DNA of 64,000 bases from a gamma proteobacterium HTCC2207. GTDB lineage: Bacteria; Pseudomonadota; Gammaproteobacteria; Pseudomonadales; Porticoccaceae. A model generated the notes under the pieces. It saw only the letters and a program-made list of their open reading frames with translations, searched no databases and was not told where the DNA came from. Below, piece after piece: positions 1-11,064 of the stretch (position 1 is the first letter of the stretch; every line of letters starts with the position of its first letter). The translations under genes and the position numbers were made by a program. Location: positions 1 to 64,000 of the forward strand of contig CAJJAO010000025.1 of assembly GCA_905182265.1 (NCBI GenBank). Reading direction: 5' to 3'.

Positions 1-838
1 AACGTGCGCCTTCTGGGTAACGGCCTTTGATGTCGCCCCAAGGATCTTCGCCCATCTGCTTCATACCTAGTGATACGCGGTTACGCTCGCGATCAAACTT
101 AAGTACTTTAACGTCAATCTCGTCGCCTACATTGATCATCTCTGATGGATGCTTGATACGCTTCCAAGACATGTCAGTGATGTGCAACAGACCATCGATG
201 CCACCCAGATCAACGAACGCGCCGTAATCAGTAAGGTTCTTAATGACACCTTTGAGTGATGCGCCTTCTTCGAGGTTAGCTAGCAGCTCTTCACGTTCTA
301 CAGAGTTTGCACTCTCCATTACGGCACGACGGCTAACAACAACGTTGTTGCGCTTAGGGTCTAGTTTGATAACTTTAAATTCTAGTTCGATGTTTTCTAG
401 GTGTGTAATTTCGCGTAGTGGGCGTACATCTACCAGTGAACCCGGTAGGAACGCGCGCAAGCCACGAACATCAACAGTGAAACCACCTTTAACCTTACCG
501 GAGATAACGCCTGTAACCACTTCGTCAGCAACATGAGCTGCTTCGAGTTCGATCCAGGATTCTGCACGGCGGGCTTTTTCACGAGATAGCTTAGTGGCAC
601 CGAAACCGTCTTCTACGGCTTCTAGGGCTACTTGAACTTCGTCGCCAATGGCAACTTCAATTTCGCCTTTCTCGTTATAAAATTGGTCGGCGGGAATAAC
701 GCCTTCGGACTTAAGTCCTGCGTGGACGGTGACCCAGTCTTTATCGATATCGATAATTACGCCTGTGATAATGGCGCCGGGAGTCATCTCAACGGTTTGT
801 AGACTTTCTTCAAATAGTTCTGCGAAATTTTCGCTCAT
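1..838 (-). CDS. rpsA: 30S ribosomal protein S1 (partial, 3' part runs off window start)
   Basis: Minus-strand translation from ATG at 838: [53 protein letters not shown]..., typical S1; adjacent to cmk. Confidence 0.96.
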   Translation of the reverse strand, partial: MSENFAELFEESLQTVEMTPGAIITGVIIDIDKDWVTVHAGLKSEGVIPADQFYNEKGEIEVAIGDEVQVALEAVEDGFGATKLSREKARRAESWIELEAAHVADEVVTGVISGKVKGGFTVDVRGLRAFLPGSLVDVRPLREITHLENIELEFKVIKLDPKRNNVVVSRRAVMESANSVEREELLANLEEGASLKGVIKNLTDYGAFVDLGGIDGLLHITDMSWKRIKHPSEMINVGDEIDVKVLKFDRERNRVSLGMKQMGEDPWGDIKGRYPEGAR

Positions 839-1008
839 GGGAAATACCTAAGTATTGACAGAGACGCAGCATGGGCTGTTCTCTTGGTTCCGCGTGGCCA
901 GTTTACGCGGGTCAGTTAAAATAGAGGCTTACAGCAATGTTAGCTGGCGATTGCTGCGAAGCCCGTTTTTGATGGATCTGCTATTTAGCATCTGCTAGAT
1001 AGAAAATT

Positions 1009-1686
1009 TTAGTTGGCTAGGCCTTTTATATAAACAAGGTTTAGCACGGTATCCATCACTTCTTGAATAGACAGTTCGGAGGTGTCTAACTCTATTGCGT
1101 CCTCAGCGGGAATCAATGGAGATGCATCTCGGCTCATATCTCGTTCATCTCTAGAGCGCACCTGCTCTTCGAGGGCGGGGAGATTAACATTTTCGCCCTT
1201 GGCAAGCAACTCTTTGTAGCGGCGCTGGGCCCGTTCTTCGATGCTGGCGGTGAGGTAAATTTTGAGCTGTGCCTGGGGGAAAACCACGGTGCCCATGTCA
1301 CGGCCGTCGGCCACTAGACCCTCTGCTGTGGCAAACAGACGCTGGCGAGCCAAAAGTGCTGCGCGAACGGGCTTGTGGGACGCCACTTGGGAGGCTAAGG
1401 CGCCGGTTTCTTCGGTGCGCAGCTCTTGGGTGACGTCTTCACTCTCGAGAAAAACACTCAGGCTGCCGTCTTTGGTGGTGCGAAAGTCGATGTCCATGTG
1501 GGCCGCTAGGGCACTGACGTCGATATGGTTAGCCAAATCAACGCTATGGCGCTTGGCTGCAAGACCTACCAGACGATAGAGTGCCCCGCTGTCGAGGTAT
1601 TTGAAACCCAATTTGGCGGCAAGTGCACGGCTAATGGTGCCTTTGCCCGCGCCGCTCGGCCCGTCTATTGCAATAATTGTTGCCAT
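1009..1686 (-). CDS. cmk: Cytidylate kinase
   Basis: ATIIAIDGPSGAGKGTISRALA P-loop; cmk-rpsA order. Confidence 0.97.
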   Translation of the reverse strand: MATIIAIDGPSGAGKGTISRALAAKLGFKYLDSGALYRLVGLAAKRHSVDLANHIDVSALAAHMDIDFRTTKDGSLSVFLESEDVTQELRTEETGALASQVASHKPVRAALLARQRLFATAEGLVADGRDMGTVVFPQAQLKIYLTASIEERAQRRYKELLAKGENVNLPALEEQVRSRDERDMSRDASPLIPAEDAIELDTSELSIQEVMDTVLNLVYIKGLAN

Positions 1687-1790
1687 GGATGTTCCTAATA
1701 AAGGGCTAATATGAGCCTAGCTTTAAGCTCGGCTTTTTTAGACGGAGTTTAAGACCGCTGCTGTTTTTAATAGTTACTCTGACTCCAACG

Positions 1791-4046
1791 CTATGATTCT
1801 ACTACTCTGAGCCCAATGCCTATCTGCTGGGCAAGACCCACAAAATTGGGGAACGATGTTGCCACATTATTGGCTTCGTGGACCACAATATCGCCGCTGG
1901 CTCGCAACGAGGCGATGGTAAAGGCCATGGCAATGCGATGGTCGTCGTGGCTCTGTACCGTGCCTGCGCCTATTTGGCCGCCGATAATACGAATACCGTC
2001 TGCGGTGGCCTGGGCGTCTATACCTAATGTCGCTAGGCCATCGGCCATGCTTTGAATACGGTCGCTCTCTTTAACACGTAACTCTTCGGCGCCGGTGAGC
2101 ACGGTCTCGCCCTCGGCACAGGCTGCTGCTACAAACAGCACTGGGAACTCGTCAATCGCTAAAGGCACCTGATCTTCGGGGATATTAATACCTTTTAAGG
2201 GGGCATAGCGTACGCGGATATCGGCTACGGGCTCGCCACCCACTTCTATGTTGTTGCTCAGGTCAATCTGGGTACCCATTTGGCGCAATATGTTAATTAC
2301 CCCTACTCTGGTGGGGTTAACGCCTACGTGGCGCAGGGTAATATCTGACCCGGGCACTATGGCTGCGGCGACCATAAAGAAGGCTGCGGATGAAATGTCT
2401 GCTGGCACATCAATACGGTTGGCGGTGAGTTTGCCGCCACCGTTTAGGGACGCTTTGCTGCCGTCGGTGGTGACTGAGTAACCAAAGCCGCGCAGCATAC
2501 GTTCGGTATGGTCGCGGGTTGGTGCGGGCTCTACTACTGAGGTTTGACCCTGGGTATACAGACCCGCTAAAAGCACGCAGGATTTTACCTGGGCACTGGC
2601 CATGGGCATGGCGTAACTTATAGGTTTAAGGGTCTGGCCGCCTTTGATTTTTAACGGGGGCCTGCCGCCCTCGGCGGTTTCTATGACTGCGCCCATTTCA
2701 CGCAAGGGGTCTGCTACTCGACCCATGGGCCGGCCGGACAATGAGGCGTCGCCGGTGAGTTCTGTGTCGAAGCTTTGGCCTGCTAATAGGCCGCTTAATA
2801 GGCGAATTGAGGTGCCGGAGTTACCTAAATACAGGGGTTTGCTGGGTGCTTTAAGCCCATGTAGGCCAACGCCATGAATCACTACACGACCTTTGTCTGG
2901 GCCTTCAATTTGCACCCCCATTTCACGGAATGACTGCAAGGTGGCTAGGCTGTCTTCGCCCTCTAAAAAGCCTGTCACTTCGGTCATGCCCTCGGCCAAT
3001 GAACCGAGCATTATGGAGCGGTGGGACATGGATTTGTCGCCGGGTACACGCAGGTCACCCTGGGCGTTACCGCCTGGGGAAACGATGTAATTGATGGTTT
3101 TTTCGGTCATGGGGCTCTGTATTCCAGTGTTTGTCGTCTTGCTCTCTAATATTTTGCCGAAGTGATTGCGGGCATCTCGGGCGCGGGTAAAGGTGCCCAT
3201 AAGATAGTCTTGGTCACCGGCTTCGATGGCGTTGCGCATGGCTGCGAAGTTGGCCATGGTCTGATCTAAGATGGTCAGAATGGCGTCGCGGTTGGCTAGG
3301 GCAATGTCTCGCCACATAACCGGGTCGCTGGCGGCGATGCGGGTAAAGTCGCGAAAGCCGCCGGCCGCATAGCGAAATATTTCACGGTTGTCGCCCATGG
3401 CCGCCAAGGTGTCGACGAGGGAATAGGCGAGAAAATGGGGTAGATGGCTGGTAGCTGCCAGTATTTCGTCGTGCTCTTTAACGTCCATGCTGGAGACTAT
3501 GGCGCCGGTGCCGGCCCACAGGTCGGACACCAGTTTTAGGTGCTTGGCTCCAGTGGTTTTATTGGGTGTGAGAATAATACGGTGGTCTACGAACAACTCG
3601 GTATTGGCCGCGGTAACACCGCTTTTTTCTGAGCCTGCTATGGGGTGCCCGGGTACTAACTGCGCTGGCATAGTAGAGTAAATAGCAGTGGCCGCCTCTA
3701 CGACTGAACCTTTTACGCTGGCGACATCGGTGATGCTAACGTCGGCTGATAGCAGTTCGAAACAGTCTTGCAATACGGCGGGGACGGTTAGGGTTGGTAC
3801 GCCTATTACTACTAAATCGCCCGCGGTTAACTCTTTGGCTATGGCCGCTAGGTTGGGCTCTGCACGGTCGATAACGCCCATTTGCAATGCTATTTCTAGG
3901 GTGGATTCTCGGCGGGAGATGCCGATAACCTGCTGTGCTAGGCCTTTTTTACGTGCAACGGCAGCCAAGCTAGACCCTATGAGGCCTAGGCCAACAATCA
4001 CTAAACGGTTGATGGTTGGCTTGGAACGCGCTGCATCTGTTGGCAT
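1791..4046 (-). CDS. aroA: Bifunctional prephenate dehydrogenase / 3-phosphoshikimate 1-carboxyvinyltransferase (TyrA-AroA fusion)
   Basis: N-terminal Rossmann TyrA (IVGLGLIGSSLA...), C-terminal EPSP synthase (PGDKSMSHRSIMLGSLAEG, LYLGNSGTSIRLL). Confidence 0.95.
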   Translation of the reverse strand: MPTDAARSKPTINRLVIVGLGLIGSSLAAVARKKGLAQQVIGISRRESTLEIALQMGVIDRAEPNLAAIAKELTAGDLVVIGVPTLTVPAVLQDCFELLSADVSITDVASVKGSVVEAATAIYSTMPAQLVPGHPIAGSEKSGVTAANTELFVDHRIILTPNKTTGAKHLKLVSDLWAGTGAIVSSMDVKEHDEILAATSHLPHFLAYSLVDTLAAMGDNREIFRYAAGGFRDFTRIAASDPVMWRDIALANRDAILTILDQTMANFAAMRNAIEAGDQDYLMGTFTRARDARNHFGKILESKTTNTGIQSPMTEKTINYIVSPGGNAQGDLRVPGDKSMSHRSIMLGSLAEGMTEVTGFLEGEDSLATLQSFREMGVQIEGPDKGRVVIHGVGLHGLKAPSKPLYLGNSGTSIRLLSGLLAGQSFDTELTGDASLSGRPMGRVADPLREMGAVIETAEGGRPPLKIKGGQTLKPISYAMPMASAQVKSCVLLAGLYTQGQTSVVEPAPTRDHTERMLRGFGYSVTTDGSKASLNGGGKLTANRIDVPADISSAAFFMVAAAIVPGSDITLRHVGVNPTRVGVINILRQMGTQIDLSNNIEVGGEPVADIRVRYAPLKGINIPEDQVPLAIDEFPVLFVAAACAEGETVLTGAEELRVKESDRIQSMADGLATLGIDAQATADGIRIIGGQIGAGTVQSHDDHRIAMAFTIASLRASGDIVVHEANNVATSFPNFVGLAQQIGIGLRVVES

Positions 4047-4120
4047 AGGGGTACCAGGTTATTAATGTTGATGGTGTGGCTCTTTATTACAAAATGCCCT
4101 TCATTAAAAAGTGCTCTTAA

Positions 4121-5206
4121 TTAAAGGACTGCTCGCGGATAGGACCCCAGAATCTTAATTTGCGCTACCGAGGTACTCAGCTCTGCCAATACGTCGGCAA
4201 CCGCTTTATCTTCGAGGTGCCCTACTAGATCGATAAAGAATACGTAGGACCATTTGCTGTTGCGAGACGGCCGGCTTTCTAGGCGTGTCATATCGACATT
4301 GTGACGACGGAATGGCTCGAGCAAGTCATGCAGTGCGCCGGGTTTGTTGTGCACAGACACGACTACGGAGGTGCGGTCGTCGCCACTGCGAGGCACTTCT
4401 TCGCGACCAATAATCAGGAAGCGAGTTGAGTTGTCTGGGCGGTCTTCAATTTTTTCCCACATTTTCTCTAGGTTGTAGAGTTCGCAGGCCATATCACCAG
4501 CAATGGCGGCGGAGTTCCACTCACCCTGCACGCGTTTGGCGGCTTCGGCATTGCTGCTCACGGCCACGCGCTCAATGTTGGGGTAGTTACTGTTTAGCCA
4601 CTGGCGACACTGAGCCAATGACTGGGCATGGGAGTACACCCGAGTGATGGTGTCTTTGTTGGTGTTGGGGCCGGTCATAAAGTGCTGGTGAATACGCAAC
4701 TCGACTTCGCCGCAAATCTTTAATGAGGAGTCCATAAAGCTGTCGAGGGTATGGCTTATTACGCCCTCTGTGCTGTTTTCGACTGGGACTACACCGTAGT
4801 TGCAGGAGCCGGCGAGTACTTCACGGAACACTTCGTCGATGGCGGCCTGGGGCACGCTGACGGCGGAGTCACCGAAGTGCTTTAGCGCGGCTTCTTGTGT
4901 AAAGGTACCTTCGGGGCCTAGAAACGCCACTTTAACGGGCTCTTCTAGGGCTAGGCAGGCGGACATGATCTGCCTAAATAGGCGTGCCATTTCTTCGTTG
5001 TCGAGGGGGCCTGCGTTTTCGGCCATGATATGACGCAGCACCTGAGCTTCCCGTTCGGGCTTGTAAAACACGTCGTCGCCTTGGCCTTTTTTGACTTCGG
5101 CAACCTGCTGGGCACAGCGGGCGCGGTCGCTGATGGCCTGCATGATTTGCAGGTCCAGCGCGTCTATCTTTTCTCTAAGGCCCAGTAGGGGGTTTTCTTC
5201 TGACAT
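4121..5206 (-). CDS. pheA: Chorismate mutase / prephenate dehydratase
   Basis: Chorismate mutase N-terminus (LREKIDALDLQIMQAISDRA), prephenate dehydratase (FLGPEGTFTQEAALKHFG), ACT domain (ESRPSRNSKWSYVFFIDLVGH). Confidence 0.96.
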   Translation of the reverse strand: MSEENPLLGLREKIDALDLQIMQAISDRARCAQQVAEVKKGQGDDVFYKPEREAQVLRHIMAENAGPLDNEEMARLFRQIMSACLALEEPVKVAFLGPEGTFTQEAALKHFGDSAVSVPQAAIDEVFREVLAGSCNYGVVPVENSTEGVISHTLDSFMDSSLKICGEVELRIHQHFMTGPNTNKDTITRVYSHAQSLAQCRQWLNSNYPNIERVAVSSNAEAAKRVQGEWNSAAIAGDMACELYNLEKMWEKIEDRPDNSTRFLIIGREEVPRSGDDRTSVVVSVHNKPGALHDLLEPFRRHNVDMTRLESRPSRNSKWSYVFFIDLVGHLEDKAVADVLAELSTSVAQIKILGSYPRAVL

Positions 5207-5211
5207 ATGCC

Positions 5212-7890
5212 CTATTCCTCTGGTGCAGCTTCTTCGCTGTCGCCGTCTGTGGTTTCGTTATCAACTGCATCTGAAACTTCACCGCTAACGTCTACTTCGC
5301 CCTCTATAACTTTCGCTTCGCCCTCGATGACTTTCGCTTCGCCTTCTATAACTTCCTCTTCCTCTGGCTCAGCAATACGGGCCAGACTTACGAGATTTTC
5401 ATTGTCTTTCAGGCGAATAATACGAACTCCCTGGGTGTTACGGCCAACGACAGAGACTTCGTCACCTCTGGTGCGAACCATGGTGCCCTGATCTGAGATA
5501 AGCATTATCTCGTCACCAGAGAACAGCTGGGTTGCGCCTACTAAAGGCCCGTTACGTTCGCTGGCTTGAATGGCAATCATGCCCTTGCCGCCACGACCTT
5601 TAGTGGGGAACTCTTCTACTTTGGTGCGCTTGCCGTAACCGTTTTCACACACGGTTAATAGGAAGCCGTCTTCTTCTGGTATGACCATTGAGATCACGGC
5701 GTGACCCTCTGGCAGACGCATGCCGCGCACACCTTTAGACACTCGACCCATGGCGCGGGCGTCGGTGCTGGCAAAGCGCACGGCCTTGCCTTCAGAGCTA
5801 AACAGCATGACGTCGCTGTTGTCGTCAATAATAGCGGTGCCGACCAAGTGATCGCCTTCAACCAAATCTACCGCGCGCAAACCGACGCTACGGGGACGAG
5901 AATACTGCTCGAGACTGGTCTTTTTAATGGTGCCGTTGGCGGTTGCCATGAGTACAAACTTGTCGGCGCTGTATTCTTCGACGGGCAATATGGAGCTAAT
6001 GCGCTCGCCTTCATCAAGAGGCAGCAGGTTAACCACCGGGCGACCGCGAGAGTTGCGACCGGCCACGGGAATCTGGTAGACCTTGAGCCAGTACACTTTA
6101 CCCAAGTTGGTAAAGCACAAAATAGTGGCGTGAGTGCTGGCTACTAGCAAGTGCTCTACAAAATCTTCGTCTTTAACCGCAGTAGCAGACTTGCCTGTGC
6201 CGCCGCGACGCTGGGCCTGGTAGTCTGACAATGGCTGAGTTTTGGCATAGCCACCGTGGGAAATGGTTACTACACGGTCTTCTTCAGTGATCAGGTCTTC
6301 AACCGTCAGGTCGTGCATAGATTCGATAATCTGGCTACGACGCTTGTCGCCAAACTCTTCGACAACAGCTTCTAGCTCTTCACGAATCACGGTCATTAGT
6401 CTAGTGAGGTCACCCAGAATATCTTGATACTCGGCAATCTCTTCTAACTTGACTGCAAACTCTTCGATAATCTTGTCGTGTTCCATACCGGTGAGACGGT
6501 GCAGGCGCAACTCGAGAATGTCTTTGGCTTGCTCTGGAGACAGGTAATACTTGCCGTCGCGCAGACCAAACTGCTCTTCTAGCCATTCAGGTCTTGCGGC
6601 GTCTGGGCCCGCACGTTCTAGCATGGCAACCACTGAACCTGGGTTCCAGCCTTGGGCTATCAATGCTTCACGGGCATCTGCTGGGGTTGTCGATTTCTTA
6701 ATGAGTACAATAATCTCGTCGATATTGGCCAGTGCAATGGCGAAGCCTTCCAATGTATGGGCGCGTTCACGGGCCTTACGCAGCAAGAAAATCGTTCTGC
6801 GTGTGACGACTTCGCGGCGGTGACGAACAAAGGCTTCGAGCATCTGCTTAAGATTGAGAATGCGCGGCTGGCCGTCGACCAGTGCTACCACGTTAATACC
6901 AAATACATTCTGCATCTGGGTTTGTTGGTACAGGTTGTTAAGAACAACCTCACCTACTTCACCGCGCTTAATTTCGATAACAATGCGCATGCCGTCTTTG
7001 TCGGACTCATCACGCAGCTCGGAGATACCTTCTAGCTTTTTCTCTTTTACTAATTCGGCAATACGCTCAATGAGGCGTGCCTTGTTTAGCTGATAAGGGA
7101 TCTCTGTGACGATTATGGTTTCGCGCTTGGTCTTTTCGTTGACTTCAATGTCGGCAACGGCGCGCATATAAATGCGTCCACGGCCTGTGCGGTAGGCCTG
7201 AATAATGCCTGCTTTACCATTGATGATTGCGCCGGTGGGGAAATCTGGACCGGGGATGTATTCCATCAGTTCGTCGATGGTAATTTCGGGGTTTTCGATA
7301 AGAGCCAGACAGCCTTTAACCACTTCGGTCAGGTTGTGGGGCGGAATATTGGTGGCCATACCTACGGCAATACCGGAGGAGCCATTCACTAGCAGGGCCG
7401 GCACACGGGTTGGCATAACCACGGGAATCTGTTCGGTTTCGTCGTAGTTAGGCGCAAAGTCGACGGTGTCTTTTTCAAGATCTTCGAGCAGCATATGGGC
7501 AATTTTGGTCATGCGGATTTCGGTGTATCGCATGGCCGCCGCTGAGTCACCGTCTACGGAACCGAAGTTACCCTGACCGTCTACCAGCATGTAGCGTAGG
7601 GAAAATGGCTGGGCCATACGAACGATTGTCTCGTAAACCGCAGAGTCACCGTGGGGGTGATACTTACCGATCACGTCGCCTACAACACGGGCAGATTTCT
7701 TGTAAGCCTTGTTCCAGTCGTTGTTCAGCTCACTCATGGCAAACAGAACGCGCCTGTGCACTGGTTTTAGACCATCGCGAACATCGGGCAGTGCCCTGCC
7801 GACGATGACACTCATGGCATAGTCGAGATACGACTGCTTGAGCTCGTCCTCAATATTAACCGGAACAATTTCCTTCGCTAAATCACCCAT
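5212..7890 (-). CDS. gyrA: DNA gyrase subunit A
   Basis: [30 protein letters not shown], catalytic [10 protein letters not shown], acidic C-terminal tail. Confidence 0.98.
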   Translation of the reverse strand: MGDLAKEIVPVNIEDELKQSYLDYAMSVIVGRALPDVRDGLKPVHRRVLFAMSELNNDWNKAYKKSARVVGDVIGKYHPHGDSAVYETIVRMAQPFSLRYMLVDGQGNFGSVDGDSAAAMRYTEIRMTKIAHMLLEDLEKDTVDFAPNYDETEQIPVVMPTRVPALLVNGSSGIAVGMATNIPPHNLTEVVKGCLALIENPEITIDELMEYIPGPDFPTGAIINGKAGIIQAYRTGRGRIYMRAVADIEVNEKTKRETIIVTEIPYQLNKARLIERIAELVKEKKLEGISELRDESDKDGMRIVIEIKRGEVGEVVLNNLYQQTQMQNVFGINVVALVDGQPRILNLKQMLEAFVRHRREVVTRRTIFLLRKARERAHTLEGFAIALANIDEIIVLIKKSTTPADAREALIAQGWNPGSVVAMLERAGPDAARPEWLEEQFGLRDGKYYLSPEQAKDILELRLHRLTGMEHDKIIEEFAVKLEEIAEYQDILGDLTRLMTVIREELEAVVEEFGDKRRSQIIESMHDLTVEDLITEEDRVVTISHGGYAKTQPLSDYQAQRRGGTGKSATAVKDEDFVEHLLVASTHATILCFTNLGKVYWLKVYQIPVAGRNSRGRPVVNLLPLDEGERISSILPVEEYSADKFVLMATANGTIKKTSLEQYSRPRSVGLRAVDLVEGDHLVGTAIIDDNSDVMLFSSEGKAVRFASTDARAMGRVSKGVRGMRLPEGHAVISMVIPEEDGFLLTVCENGYGKRTKVEEFPTKGRGGKGMIAIQASERNGPLVGATQLFSGDEIMLISDQGTMVRTRGDEVSVVGRNTQGVRIIRLKDNENLVSLARIAEPEEEEVIEGEAKVIEGEAKVIEGEVDVSGEVSDAVDNETTDGDSEEAAPEE

Positions 7891-8198
7891 AATTTATCAT
7901 TATTCCCTGATTTTAATGTGCGTTTGTCTTGCGTTAATCGTGCGTTGACCGCTCGCTAACTACCGGTTAATGGCGGCTAGTCACATCACCATTAAACGTT
8001 CTTGGGGAGCATTAAAAACGAGCCTTTAAAAAGCCCGCTAAAACACCTAAATATAAGCCCTTTTACTACCCCTAATATGGGCAAAATATTAACACAGTTA
8101 TAGGGGGCTTTTCTCGCTTTTATTGCCCCTAAAACACCTATATAACTTAAACCGCAGAAAAAACTGGGTATACTCCAAAAGCTGACTCAGGAGTGGAC

Positions 8199-9515
8199 AT
8201 GCAAGCGACAAAAATAGACTTATTAATCCATTGCAAATGGATTATTCCCATCGTTCCAGAGAATCAAATACTAGAAAACTGCAGCCTGGCTGTAGACGCT
8301 GAAAAAATCATTGGTATATACCCCCGAGTCGAAGCGGAAAAGCGTTTTGAGGCTGCCCATGTTGAGCATTTAGACGACCATGTTGTGATGCCAGGGCTGG
8401 TTAATGCTCACGGCCACAGTGCCATGACATTGCTGCGTGGTTATGCCGATGATTATGCCCTGCGCCCCTGGCTTGAAGACCATATATGGCCAGCCGAAGC
8501 CACCCATGTGAGCGAAGAGTTTGTGCGCGACGGCACCAATATCGCCATGGCTGAGATGATCGCCAGTGGCACCACCTGCTTTGCGGATATGTATTTTTTC
8601 GATGAGGCCATCGCCGAAGCTGTGCGCAGTGCCGGCATGCGCTGCCAGATTGGCTTTACGGTAATCGACGCACCCACGGCCTACGGTAAAGACGCTAATG
8701 ACTACATTCACAAAGGGTTGCGCCTCAATGACAAGTACAGTGGCCAGTCACTGATTAAAGTGGCCTGCGCACCCCATGCTCCCTATTCGGTGTCTGACGA
8801 TGCCATGCAGGTTATCTCGACCTATGCCAATGAGCTGGATATGGCTATTCATATTCACTGCCATGAAACCGCCGGTGAAGTTAGCGAGTCTCTGGAGCAA
8901 TACGGCTGTCGCCCTCTGCAGCGCCTGTGTAATCTTGGCCTGCTGTTACCCCAGACGCAGCTTGTGCATATGACCCAGATAGCCCCTGAAGACATTAAGC
9001 TGGTGCAGGACCATAACTGCCATGTTGTGCACTGCCCTGAGTCCAACCTTAAGCTTGCCAGTGGCTTTTGCCCTGTGTCTGAGCTTATGGATGCGGGCAT
9101 TAATGTGGCTCTAGGCACTGACGGCGCGGCCAGCAACAACGACTTAGATCTATTTAGCGAACTCAAAACCGCAGCACTACTAGCCAAGGGCGTAGCCAAT
9201 GACCCCTCGGCCCTGAATGCCCACGCAGCGCTGCGCATGGCCACTATTAATGGCGCTAAGGCTCTGGGTTGGGACGATGAGATTGGTAGCTTAGAGGCGG
9301 GTAAGTCAGCGGATTTTATAGCTGTTAAAATGGATTCTATCTCTCAGCAACCGCTGTATAATCCGGAGTCACAGCTGGTTTATACCAATGTGGGCCACCG
9401 GGTGAGCCACAGCTGGGTCGCTGGCAAACCTCTACTCGCAGACGGTGAGTTAACGACACTCAATAAGCACAGCTTGATCCAGACGGCCAATGAGTGGCGT
9501 AACAAAATTCTATAA
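8199..9515 (+). CDS. mtaD: TRZ/ATZ family amidohydrolase (5-methylthioadenosine/S-adenosylhomocysteine deaminase-like)
   Basis: Amidohydrolase motifs (VMPGLVNAHGHSAMTLLRGYADD, HIHCHETAGE, ALGTDGAASNNDLDL); AGGAG at 8189-8193 favours ATG 8199 over GTG 8193. Confidence 0.88.
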   Translation: MQATKIDLLIHCKWIIPIVPENQILENCSLAVDAEKIIGIYPRVEAEKRFEAAHVEHLDDHVVMPGLVNAHGHSAMTLLRGYADDYALRPWLEDHIWPAEATHVSEEFVRDGTNIAMAEMIASGTTCFADMYFFDEAIAEAVRSAGMRCQIGFTVIDAPTAYGKDANDYIHKGLRLNDKYSGQSLIKVACAPHAPYSVSDDAMQVISTYANELDMAIHIHCHETAGEVSESLEQYGCRPLQRLCNLGLLLPQTQLVHMTQIAPEDIKLVQDHNCHVVHCPESNLKLASGFCPVSELMDAGINVALGTDGAASNNDLDLFSELKTAALLAKGVANDPSALNAHAALRMATINGAKALGWDDEIGSLEAGKSADFIAVKMDSISQQPLYNPESQLVYTNVGHRVSHSWVAGKPLLADGELTTLNKHSLIQTANEWRNKIL

Positions 9516-9679
9516 TGGTAGTTTGGCTGAGCGGCACTTTGTCTAAAATGGCGCTTTGTCTTAAATGGCGCTTTGCCTAAAATGGCAGTTTGTCTAAAGT
9601 GGCACCTTATCTAAAACGACACTTTATCTACAGCGACACTCGAGCTGAAAGTAGCTCTTAAAAAAACCGGAACAAGCTA

Positions 9680-10390
9680 ATGTCTAAAACACAAAATGTT
9701 GATCCCCATGAAATTCGCAAGTTTGAAGAACTGGCTAGCCGCTGGTGGGACAGAAACAGTGAATTTAAGCCGCTGCACGACATTAACCCTCTGCGCGCCA
9801 ACTGGATTGATGTGCTGGCACCGGTTGCCGAAAAGAATATATTAGACGTTGGCTGCGGCGGCGGGATTCTCTGTGAGGCTCTAGCTCAGCGCGGTGCTGT
9901 GGTGACTGGTATAGATATGGGCGACGCGCCATTGGCCGTAGGCAATTTGCATAAGCTCGAGTCTGGGGTTGCGGTGAACTATGTAAAATCAACCGCAGAA
10001 GACTACGCCGAAACCCATGGTGAAGCCTTTGATACTGTGACCTGCTTGGAAATGCTGGAACATGTGCCCGACCCAAGCTCTGTGGTTGCCGCCTGTGCCG
10101 CTATGACCAAACCCGGTGGCACTGTGTTTTTCTCGACTATTAATCGCAACCCCAAGTCGTACCTATTTGCGGTGATCGGTGTGGAATATGTGCTGCGCAT
10201 GTTGCCTAAGGGCACCCACGAATACAGCAAGTTTATTCGCCCCTCTGAGTTGGGCCAATGGATTCGTGAGGCCGGTTTAGAGATCGACCAAATGACGGGG
10301 CTGCTCTATAACCCCATCACTAAAACCTATAAATTAGATGAGCGCGATGTGGATGTTAACTACATGATCTGCGCCCGCAAGCCGGCCTAA
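9680..10390 (+). CDS. ubiG: Ubiquinone biosynthesis O-methyltransferase
   Basis: [29 protein letters not shown] and SAM motif [15 protein letters not shown]. Confidence 0.96.
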   Translation: MSKTQNVDPHEIRKFEELASRWWDRNSEFKPLHDINPLRANWIDVLAPVAEKNILDVGCGGGILCEALAQRGAVVTGIDMGDAPLAVGNLHKLESGVAVNYVKSTAEDYAETHGEAFDTVTCLEMLEHVPDPSSVVAACAAMTKPGGTVFFSTINRNPKSYLFAVIGVEYVLRMLPKGTHEYSKFIRPSELGQWIREAGLEIDQMTGLLYNPITKTYKLDERDVDVNYMICARKPA

Positions 10391-10393
10391 ACT

Positions 10394-11050
10394 ATGCTCA
10401 ATTTTGACGCTCTGCTGTTTGATTTAGACGGCACCCTGCTGGATACAGCACCAGACTTTATTACTGCCCTGAAAATTCAACTGCAGCGCCACGGCCGCGA
10501 GCCCTTGGCTGATGAGGTGATTCGTACCTGTGTGACTAACGGCAGTGTAGGCTTGATTCAGCGGGGCTTTGATATGCCCACTGACCACCCTCAATTTGAA
10601 ACCTTGCGGGAAGAGTTTTTGGCTCTGTACCTGAGTAATCTGGCCGATAAAACGGCCCTTTTTGCTGGCCTGCAGCAGGTGCTTGACGAGTGCTCTACGC
10701 GCAATATTCCCTGGGGTATTGTGACCAATAAGCCTTGGAAATATACCGAGCCCGCTCTGATTGAGCTAGGTCTCATGGACAGCGCCGCGACTGTGATCTG
10801 CCCTGATCATGTGGCCCTGCCCAAGCCAGACCCTGAAGCCATGTACCTGGCCTGCTCACAGATTAATATTGCTCCTGACAAGTGCCTGTATGTGGGTGAC
10901 CATGTGCGGGATATTGATGCGGGACGTGCCGCGGGCATGGCCACTGTGGCTGCTGGTTGGGGCTATATAGAAGCTGGCGAAAATATTCACCATTGGAATG
11001 CCGACTGGGTTGTTGATCAGTCCCATGAGCTGCATTCACTACTGTTTTAA
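10394..11050 (+). CDS. mupP: HAD phosphatase (MupP/Gph-like: N-acetylmuramic acid 6-phosphate or phosphoglycolate phosphatase)
   Basis: HAD motifs FDLDGTLLDTAPDF, KPDPEAMYLA, YVGDHVRDIDAGRAAGM; ubiG-mupP-yciK order as in Pseudomonas. Confidence 0.8.
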   Translation: MLNFDALLFDLDGTLLDTAPDFITALKIQLQRHGREPLADEVIRTCVTNGSVGLIQRGFDMPTDHPQFETLREEFLALYLSNLADKTALFAGLQQVLDECSTRNIPWGIVTNKPWKYTEPALIELGLMDSAATVICPDHVALPKPDPEAMYLACSQINIAPDKCLYVGDHVRDIDAGRAAGMATVAAGWGYIEAGENIHHWNADWVVDQSHELHSLLF

Positions 11051-11064
11051 ACAAGGAACCCAGC

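Noticed and set aside
1705-1740. AGCC..AGCTTTAAGCT..GGCTTTTTT terminator-like hairpin
   Set aside because: The T-run is on the + strand but flanking genes are on the minus strand; no + strand transcript to terminate is evident.
1791-4046. TyrA-AroA fusion as novel
   Set aside because: This fusion is established in Pseudomonas and related gammaproteobacteria.
8070-8145. Short inverted repeats in the gyrA-mtaD divergent gap (TAATAT..ATATTA; AGGGGGC..GCCCCT)
   Set aside because: AT-rich intergenic DNA yields such short dyads easily; no recognisable regulator motif.
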